DNA of 64,000 nt from Prauserella cavernicola (GTDB lineage Bacteria; Actinomycetota; Actinomycetes; Mycobacteriales; Pseudonocardiaceae): contig NZ_JAENJH010000001.1 in assembly GCF_016595675.1 (NCBI RefSeq), forward strand, positions 1-64,000, read 5' to 3'. The position numbers and the translations under genes are program-made. Numbering within the stretch: the first letter of the stretch is position 1; every line of letters begins with the position of its first letter. A model generated the notes under the pieces. It was not told the DNA's origin and did no database searches. It was given only the letters and a program-made list of their open reading frames with translations. Shown in pieces: positions 58,190-64,000 of the stretch.

Positions 58190-58193
<4 letters not shown>
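57315..58193 (+). CDS. Uncharacterised protein between hmgA and fahA
   Basis: 292 residues from the GTG at 57315, overlapping the hmgA stop; the longer start would overlap hmgA further. No domain that I can name. The order of beta strands (RLALSVTAPEG, VDVVAVEVAVPAGVPEFLAAL, DVTVYVEVPRDERRAEVVAAL) followed by GVPFKATAGLHHALRNTD and HGFLNLLLATAAAL suggests a TIM-barrel-like fold with conserved Lys and His in FKATAGLHH. The gene sits exactly where maleylacetoacetate isomerase is needed, is coupled at both ends, and no glutathione-type isomerase is present. A role in that step is a hypothesis. Confidence 0.85.
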
Positions 58194-59368
<1,175 letters not shown>

Positions 59369-59378
59369 CAACCCGCCC

Positions 59379-59441
59379 CGCGAGTCCCGCACCCGGCCCC
59401 GCGAGTCCCCCGCTCCGGCACGCGAGTCCCCCGCTCCGGAG
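59379..59441 (+). repeat. 21-bp tandem repeat array, forward, 3 units
   Basis: CGCGAGT heads at 59379, 59400 and 59421, with a degenerate fourth copy after 59442. It begins 11 bases after the fahA stop, as the other arrays do after their upstream genes. The 383-base gap also holds the hairpin at 59473 and inverted copies at 59632. Confidence 0.88.
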
Positions 59442-59472
59442 TGTGAGTGGCGCGCCCGGGCACCAGCCGTGC

Positions 59473-59506
59473 CCCGCGCTCACCGCCACCCGGCGGTGAG
59501 CGCGGG
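59473..59506. terminator. Very stable 15-bp hairpin
   Basis: CCCGCGCTCACCGCC (59473-59487) pairs perfectly with GGCGGTGAGCGCGGG (59492-59506) around the loop ACCC, between the forward and inverted repeat copies. It is probably the terminator of the homogentisate operon; there is no U tract. Confidence 0.7.
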
Positions 59507-59631
59507 TGGCATGCCTCACAGGGTGCTGGTGGCCGGTGATCTCCGGGCGCGCGACGAGACTCGTCGGCGACGTGGGAGCACCGGTACGCCGCCTTCGGCG
59601 TCTCGAGCGCCCAATTCGGCGTCCGGAGTGC

Positions 59632-59690
59632 ACGATTCGCGGTCTAGACCGCACGACTCGTGGGCCCAGTGCACGACTCGCGGATTCAGT
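59632..59690 (-). repeat. 21-bp repeat copies, inverted, 3 units
   Basis: ACGATTCGC (59632), ACGACTCGT (59653) and ACGACTCGC (59673) are degenerate inverted heads spaced by 21 and 20 bases, preceding the acyltransferase gene. GTGCACGACTCGCG also occurs at 45861, which shows the same element family. Confidence 0.65.
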
Positions 59691-59712
59691 GCAGTCCTGA
59701 AAGGAACGGCCT

Positions 59713-59745
59713 GCCTGACAGACGGTGTCAGGCCGCCGGTACTCT
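59713..59745 (+). promoter_or_regulatory. Promoter with dyad before the acyltransferase
   Basis: GCCTGACA-GACGG-TGTCAGGC (59713-59733) is a perfect 8-bp inverted repeat overlapping a -35-like CTGACA (59715-59720). TACTCT (59740-59745), 19 bases later, ends six bases before the GTG start, which implies a leaderless mRNA under control of whatever binds the dyad. Confidence 0.55.
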
Positions 59746-59751
59746 GCCCGG

Positions 59752-61779
59752 GTGCTGAGCGGGACGGACAAGAGTGTCGAACGTGTGACCCAACCTACCC
59801 GTTTTCGTCCGGAGCTGCAGGGATTGCGCGCGCTCGCCGCCGCGCTCGTCGTCATCTACCACGTGTGGCTGGGCCGGATCTCCGGCGGCGTCGACGTCTT
59901 CTTCCTGGTGACCGGGTTCCTCATCACCGGCCAGCTGTTCCGCGCGACCCAGCGCGGCGGGATCAAGTTCCAGCCTATGTGGGGCCGCATGATCAAGCGG
60001 CTCTTCCCTGCCACGATGACCGTGCTGCTCGCCACCGTGGTGCTCGGCTACCTGCTGCTGCCCGAGGGGCGCTGGTTCCAGACCATCCGCGAGGTCGTCG
60101 CGGCCGCCCTGTTCGTCGAGAACTGGCAGCTGGCCGCGGACTCCGCCGACTACTTCGCCCAGCACGACCAGGCCAGTGTCGTTCAGCACTTCTGGTCGCT
60201 GTCGATCCAGGGCCAGTTCTACCTCGTCTGGCCGCTGTTCATCGCGTTCATCGTGTTCCTCGGCCGCCGCATCGGCTGGGAGCTGCGCCGCTCGCTGGTC
60301 GTCGCCCTCACGGTGGTCTCGGCCGCCTCGCTGGCCTACTCGGTGTGGTTGACGGCCGTGGACCAGCCGTTCGCGTACTTCACGTCGCTGACACGCGTGT
60401 GGGAGTTCGCCTTCGGTGGACTGCTGGCGCTCGCGATCGACGCTCTTGTCCTGCCGCGCGCCGTCCGCGTCGTGCTGGGCTGGCTGGGCGTGGTGGGCCT
60501 GGTGTCCTGTGGTCTGGTCCTCCAGGTCGGCACGGTCTTCCCCGGGTACGCCGCACTGTGGCCGATCATCTCGGCGGCGCTCGTGCTCGTGGCCGGGTCC
60601 ACGGGGAGCAAGATCGGCGCCGACCGGCTCCTCGGCTCTCGCCCGCTCGAGTACCTGGGCAACATCAGCTTCTCGCTCTATCTCTGGCACTGGCCGGTCC
60701 TGCTGTTCTACTTGATCGCCCGTGACCAGGAGGAAGTCGGCCTGCGGGGCGGCGCCGTGGTGATCGCCGCCTCGGTGGTGCTCGCGGTGCTGACCTACCA
60801 CCTGGTCGAGAACCCCGTGCGCTACTCGAAGGTCGAGGTCAAGCACCGCTGGGGCGCCTACCGCTTCGGCGCGATCGCGCTGGTGCCGGTGCTCGTCGCG
60901 GCGGGTGGCTGGCAGTTCGCGAGCCAGCAGAAGTCGGCGTTCGCGTTCATGCCAGAGGACCCGGCGTACCCGGGCGCCAAGTCGATGCTGCCCGGTGCGG
61001 CGACGGTCCCGGAGACGGGCAAGCTGATGCCGCCGTTCGCGGCGTTGCAGGACCAGTTCGCGTTCTTCGAGGAACACGAGTGCCAGGACTCCGACAAGCA
61101 CGCCGAGCTGCTTGTGTGCGCCACGCAGACGATGGGGGAGCCCGAACGCCGCATCGTGGTGGCGGGCGACTCGCATTCGCAGCAGTACAACGCGGCCTTG
61201 CGCCCCATCGCCAAGGAGCGCAACTGGCAGATCATCTCGATGGGCCGCGGTGGCTGCCCGTTCTCCTCCGACGGTGAGTCCGCTCCCGAGGACGCCGAGT
61301 GCGCGTCGTGGAACGCGGCCGTGGCGGACGAGATCATCGAGATGCAACCCGACGCCGTGTTCACCATCGGCACCAGGGACGTCCGCGTCGGTCTGACCGA
61401 GTGGACGCCGCCGGGCTACGTGGAGCAGTGGCGCAGGGTCGCCGATGCCGGGGTGCCCGTCGTCGCGGTGCGGGACAACCCGCGCTACGACGATGGTCCC
61501 TCGGACTGCGTCGAGACCAACGGCGCGCAGGCACCGGAGTGCAGCACCCCGCGCGCCGAGCTGCTCGCACCCGAGGCGCCCTACGCCGAGCTGACGGACC
61601 TGCCGCCCAACGTCCACTTCCTGGACTTCAGCGACTACTTCTGCACCGTCGAGGTGTGTCCTCCGGTGATCGGCAACGTGCTGGTCTACCTGGACAACAA
61701 CCATGTCACGGCGGCCTACATGGAGACGATGTCCTCCATTCTCGACGAGCAGCTGATCGACACCCTGAACTGGCAGTAG
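59752..61779 (+). CDS. Membrane O-acyltransferase with C-terminal SGNH domain (OafA/YrhL type)
   Basis: 675 residues from the GTG at 59752, six bases after TACTCT. The N-terminal acyltransferase-3 domain has about ten helices: RPELQGLRALAAALVVIYHVW and GGVDVFFLVTGFLITG carry the conserved Arg/His and (D/E)xFF motifs. After residue 400 an extracytoplasmic SGNH hydrolase-like domain has VVAGDSHSQQYNAAL, MGRGGCPF and DNNHVTAAY, giving Ser, Gly, Asn-like and Asp/His positions. Such AT3-SGNH proteins acetylate cell-wall polymers, polysaccharides or glycolipids. Single gene bounded by a strong terminator. Confidence 0.92.
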   Translation: MLSGTDKSVERVTQPTRFRPELQGLRALAAALVVIYHVWLGRISGGVDVFFLVTGFLITGQLFRATQRGGIKFQPMWGRMIKRLFPATMTVLLATVVLGYLLLPEGRWFQTIREVVAAALFVENWQLAADSADYFAQHDQASVVQHFWSLSIQGQFYLVWPLFIAFIVFLGRRIGWELRRSLVVALTVVSAASLAYSVWLTAVDQPFAYFTSLTRVWEFAFGGLLALAIDALVLPRAVRVVLGWLGVVGLVSCGLVLQVGTVFPGYAALWPIISAALVLVAGSTGSKIGADRLLGSRPLEYLGNISFSLYLWHWPVLLFYLIARDQEEVGLRGGAVVIAASVVLAVLTYHLVENPVRYSKVEVKHRWGAYRFGAIALVPVLVAAGGWQFASQQKSAFAFMPEDPAYPGAKSMLPGAATVPETGKLMPPFAALQDQFAFFEEHECQDSDKHAELLVCATQTMGEPERRIVVAGDSHSQQYNAALRPIAKERNWQIISMGRGGCPFSSDGESAPEDAECASWNAAVADEIIEMQPDAVFTIGTRDVRVGLTEWTPPGYVEQWRRVADAGVPVVAVRDNPRYDDGPSDCVETNGAQAPECSTPRAELLAPEAPYAELTDLPPNVHFLDFSDYFCTVEVCPPVIGNVLVYLDNNHVTAAYMETMSSILDEQLIDTLNWQ

Positions 61780-61803
61780 AGCACTTTCCTCGCTCATTCA
61801 CCG

Positions 61804-61844
61804 TTCCGGCAACGGTGTCCACACTTCGGACACCGTTGCCGGAA
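61804..61844. terminator. 17-bp perfect hairpin terminator
   Basis: TTCCGGCAACGGTGTCC (61804-61820) pairs with GGACACCGTTGCCGGAA (61828-61844) across a seven-base loop, 24 bases after the acyltransferase stop. The following ATTGTCTT is weakly U-rich in RNA. Confidence 0.85.
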
Positions 61845-61877
61845 ATTGTCTTCCGCGTGCATTGTCGCCGTCAGTGA

Positions 61878-61902
61878 TTGGTGAACCAGAAAGGTTCGCC
61901 AA
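61878..61902. promoter_or_regulatory. Dyad operator before the DUF1684 gene
   Basis: TTGGTGAACC-AGAAA-GGTTCGCCAA has ten-base arms with one mismatch, 40 bases before the DUF1684 start in a locally AT-rich stretch. Probable repressor site; the regulator is not encoded here. Confidence 0.6.
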
Positions 61903-61942
61903 TACATTCATGACGCAATTAATCACCCGACGCGGAAAGTGA

Positions 61943-62734
61943 ATGATGACGACGACACTCGACACCGGTCTCGCCGGTGAATGGCTCGGCTGGCGCGCGG
62001 ACCGTGAGCAGGGCCTGCGGGATCCCTACGGCTGGCTCAGCCTCGCCGGGCTGCACTGGCTCGACGAGCAGGCCAGGACCTTCGACGGCATCCCCGGCGC
62101 GTGGAGCGCCAGCCCGAGGGCGGCGCGCGTCACCGCGACCGCCGACGAGGGCCTGATCGTGGAGGATCTGCTGCTCGACGGCACCACGCAGCTCAGCACC
62201 TCCGAAGGCGCGTCGGCGCTGTTCGCCGAAGCCGGTGGCCTGCGGCTCGAGCTGCTGCGCCGGGACGGTCGCTACGCGATCAGGGTGCGCGACCCGCACT
62301 CGCCCGCGCTCGGCGCGTTCTCCGGGGTCAGCGCGTTCGCCTACGACCCCGGCTGGGTCGTGCCCGCGCGGTTCGTGCTGTTCACGCCGCCCCCGGTGAT
62401 GCGGGCCGAGACCGCTCAGCCGGGTCTGCGGCGGCGCCGGGAGGTGGTGGGGGAGCTGCGCGTGGAGCTCGGCGGCACCGAGTACGCGCTCGCGGCGACC
62501 GCGGGCAGGGGCAGCGACCTGTCCGTCGCGTTCACCGACGCCACGCGCGGATCGGTCACGGCGCCCTGGCGCACCCTCGCCGTGCGCAGGCCGAGAGCGG
62601 GCCGCGCGGTGCTCGATTTCAACCGGGCGCTCAATCCGCCCTCGGCGTTCACCCCCTTCGGTACCTGCATCCGCCCGCCCGCCGGAAATGCGCTGCCCTT
62701 CGCGGTCGAAGCCGGCGAGCGAGCGCCGTCCTGA
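61943..62734 (+). CDS. DUF1684 domain protein
   Basis: 263 residues (ATG at 61943; the next codon is also ATG and is slightly better spaced from GGAAAG). DPYGWLSLAGLHWLD at the start and the terminal DFNRALNPPSAFTPFGTCIRP with NALPFAVEAGE are diagnostic of DUF1684. In other bacteria this domain is found alone and has no assigned activity. Cytosolic; monocistronic, preceded by a dyad operator. Confidence 0.93.
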   Translation: MMTTTLDTGLAGEWLGWRADREQGLRDPYGWLSLAGLHWLDEQARTFDGIPGAWSASPRAARVTATADEGLIVEDLLLDGTTQLSTSEGASALFAEAGGLRLELLRRDGRYAIRVRDPHSPALGAFSGVSAFAYDPGWVVPARFVLFTPPPVMRAETAQPGLRRRREVVGELRVELGGTEYALAATAGRGSDLSVAFTDATRGSVTAPWRTLAVRRPRAGRAVLDFNRALNPPSAFTPFGTCIRPPAGNALPFAVEAGERAPS

Positions 62735-62835
62735 CGATTCCTTTTTTGTTCGGAAAGAAATGATCCGTCGCCATGAGAATTCCCGGGAGCTGGGACCGTA
62801 TGCACGCCACAATCGACTTGTGGCATCATCTCGGT

Positions 62836-62943
62836 GTGCTACCCGTCCGCTACTTCTGGAGAGACCGGACCATCGAGCTCGTCCTGGTGGCCTCCGGTGA
62901 ATGTCCGCGCGAGAGCCGTTTCTCGCGCGCCCGCATTCACTGA
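62836..62943 (+). CDS. Probable leaderless leader peptide upstream of cysteine dioxygenase
   Basis: A 35-residue frame starting at GTG 62836, six bases after CATCAT (62824-62829), so the RNA could start at the GTG. It contains RDRTIELVLVASGECPRE, which lines up with the R-x-(V/I)-(D/E)-L-x-x-V-A-S-x-x-C pattern of small putative leader peptides found before sulfur-metabolism genes in actinomycetes. The stop (62941-62943) is 21 bases before the cysteine dioxygenase ATG. In-frame ATGs at 62800 and 62773 would give 47 and 56 residues. A cysteine-responsive attenuation role is a hypothesis. Confidence 0.45.
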   Translation: MLPVRYFWRDRTIELVLVASGECPRESRFSRARIH

Positions 62944-62964
62944 GCACCAGGGAGCAGAATCTTC

Positions 62965-63543
62965 ATGAGCACGACGACGGCGGACGTCGACGTCCACCCG
63001 GCCCTGCACGCATGGCTGCCGCACCGGCAGCTGCACCCGGAACAGCCGCTGTGGACACCTCAGCAACTGCGGCACCTCACCGAGAGCACGGCCCGTGACC
63101 TGGCCGCGCCTCTGTCCGAACTGGTGCGTTACGTATCCGAACAGCGCTGGTGGTCGCGGCTGGCGCTGACCCGAGGGGTCGAGCTGTGGCTGCTGAGCTG
63201 GCTGCCCGGGCAGGGGACCGACCCCCACGACCACGGCGGTGCGGCCGGCTCGTTCACCGTGTTCACGGGCACGCTGGATGAGACCTACCGCTACCCGGGC
63301 AGCCCGCTGCGCAGGGCGGTGCGCACCACCGGCTCGGCGCTCGGATTCGGGTCCGGGCACGCCCACCAGCTGCGCAACGTCAGCGACGCGCCTGCGGTCA
63401 CCGTGCACGCCTACTCGCCGCCGCTGGTGCCTACCCGCCAGTACGAGAGCCTGAACGACATCCCGGCGGAGATCCCGCCGCTGCCGGCGCTGGACATGCC
63501 GTTCTCAGAGCTGCTGGCCCGCACCGAGGAGGAGGGCCCATGA
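62965..63543 (+). CDS. Cysteine dioxygenase type I
   Basis: 192 residues; GGGAG (62951-62955 region) precedes the ATG. The cupin iron ligands are in TDPHDHGGAAGSFTVFTGTL (two His) and GSGHAHQLRNV (His). The family oxidises cysteine thiol to cysteine sulfinate with O2, feeding taurine or sulfite release. It overlaps the rhodanese gene by four bases (ATGA), so the two act in one sulfur-handling step. Substrates other than cysteine (3-mercaptopropionate) cannot be excluded. Confidence 0.92.
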   Translation: MSTTTADVDVHPALHAWLPHRQLHPEQPLWTPQQLRHLTESTARDLAAPLSELVRYVSEQRWWSRLALTRGVELWLLSWLPGQGTDPHDHGGAAGSFTVFTGTLDETYRYPGSPLRRAVRTTGSALGFGSGHAHQLRNVSDAPAVTVHAYSPPLVPTRQYESLNDIPAEIPPLPALDMPFSELLARTEEEGP

Positions 63544-63932
63544 GCATCGAGACCGTTCTCGCCGAGGCACGCACGGGACTGCGGCGCGTGGAGCCGCACG
63601 AGGCGCTGCGCCTGCAGGACGACGGTGCTCTGCTCGTCGACATCCGGCCGCGGCACAACCGCGAGGCCGAGGGAGAGATCCCCGGCTCCGTCCCCATCGA
63701 GCGGATCGTGCTGGAGTGGCGGCTCGACCCGCGGGGTGAGCACCGGATCGAGGGCGTCACCGAGCAGACGACCGTGATCGTGTTGTGCAACGAGGGGTAC
63801 GCCTCGAGCCTCGCGGCGCGTGATCTGCAGCAGGTCGGGCTCCCCGCCGCGACCGACCTCGTCGGCGGTTTCCGCGCGTGGGCCGCGGCGGGGCTGCCGG
63901 TGCGCGCCGAGGTGACTCCAGCCATCACATGA
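63540..63932 (+). CDS. Rhodanese-like sulfurtransferase
   Basis: 130 residues. DGALLVDIRPRHNREAEGEIPG and the active-site loop VIVLCNEGYASSLAARDL (Cys in LCNEGY) with GGFRAWAAAGLP make a complete single rhodanese domain. It carries sulfur as a persulfide between thiols or to cyanide. Coupled to the cysteine dioxygenase, it may handle persulfide or sulfite derived from cysteine. The pairing is common in actinomycetes. Confidence 0.93.
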   Translation: MSIETVLAEARTGLRRVEPHEALRLQDDGALLVDIRPRHNREAEGEIPGSVPIERIVLEWRLDPRGEHRIEGVTEQTTVIVLCNEGYASSLAARDLQQVGLPAATDLVGGFRAWAAAGLPVRAEVTPAIT

Positions 63933-63968
63933 GGTGGTCGCCGGAGCTCTCCGGCGTACCGGTCGACA

Positions 63969-63993
63969 CGCCGCCGCGTTCCGCGCGGCGGCG
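63969..63993. terminator. Hairpin after the rhodanese gene
   Basis: CGCCGCCGCG (63969-63978) and CGCGGCGGCG (63984-63993) pair around a five-base loop, 36 bases past the stop codon. Probable terminator at the edge of the window. Confidence 0.6.
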
Positions 63994-64000
63994 GCAAGTA

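Overview
The window is very GC-rich DNA with tightly packed genes, many ATGA or GTGA stop/start overlaps, and several genes whose start codon lies only 6-7 bases after a -10-like hexamer (leaderless mRNAs). Together with a small two-domain laccase, an F420/flavin PPOX-type oxidoreductase, a mycofactocin-type SDR with an MftR-like regulator, a LigD-type NHEJ polymerase and a ClgR-like box, this points to an actinomycete chromosome, probably of the Pseudonocardiaceae (Amycolatopsis, Saccharomonospora or Prauserella type; inferred from gene content only). I see no rRNA, tRNA, CRISPR array, insertion sequence or prophage. Most of the window is catabolic accessory genes and their regulators.

Layout: 1-245 is the 3' end of dnaE. 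263-2378 holds a TetR regulator with a striking nested operator, a RibD-C/DHFR-like reductase and arylamine N-acetyltransferase. 2470-8163 is a divergent polyol or sugar-alcohol catabolic cluster (FGGY kinase and 2-hydroxyacid dehydrogenase leftward; polyol permease, SorC regulator and class II aldolase rightward) with three copies of one SorC-type operator. 8197-9759 pairs a mycofactocin-type SDR with an MftR-like TetR. 10190-16932 encodes a GntP permease, CoA-transferase, HMG-CoA-lyase-like enzyme and 2-hydroxyacid dehydrogenase (probably CoA activation and cleavage of a hydroxy-acid), an IclR regulator and threonine ammonia-lyase.

17557-26030 is an exported copper/redox cluster: Tat laccase, a 1336-residue secreted ThuA/discoidin/sorbosone-dehydrogenase/PKD/DUF1080 protein, a 747-residue cupredoxin with five Ig-like repeats, and a ferric-reductase-like cytochrome b. 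The two giant proteins share a C-terminal module I cannot name. 26020-35168 is mixed housekeeping and stress functions: Glu/Leu-type dehydrogenase, LysR, PspC, LigD polymerase, PPOX enzyme behind a MerR-type promoter, Bcr/CflA exporter, TetR, DUF1992, ClpP. 35152-42684 is an Lrp-controlled kynurenine operon running from tryptophan through 3-hydroxyanthranilate meta-cleavage to the 2-aminomuconate deaminase.

46463-53404 is a seven-gene operon of unclear purpose: an unrecognised 581-residue protein, IclR, a DUF3726-like protein, an M19 dipeptidase homologue lacking most of its metal ligands, and an ABC importer. 53444-55430 contains an OhrR-like MarR facing an esterase, followed by an IclR pseudogene. 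55483-59368 is a MarR-controlled homogentisate operon with an uncharacterised protein in the position of the missing maleylacetoacetate isomerase. 59752-63932 holds an acyltransferase-SGNH protein, DUF1684, and a cysteine dioxygenase/rhodanese pair preceded by a probable leader peptide.

Three intergenic gaps (after 9759, 45575 and 59368) carry arrays of a 21-bp repeat, always forward copies just after the upstream stop codon and inverted copies before the next gene.
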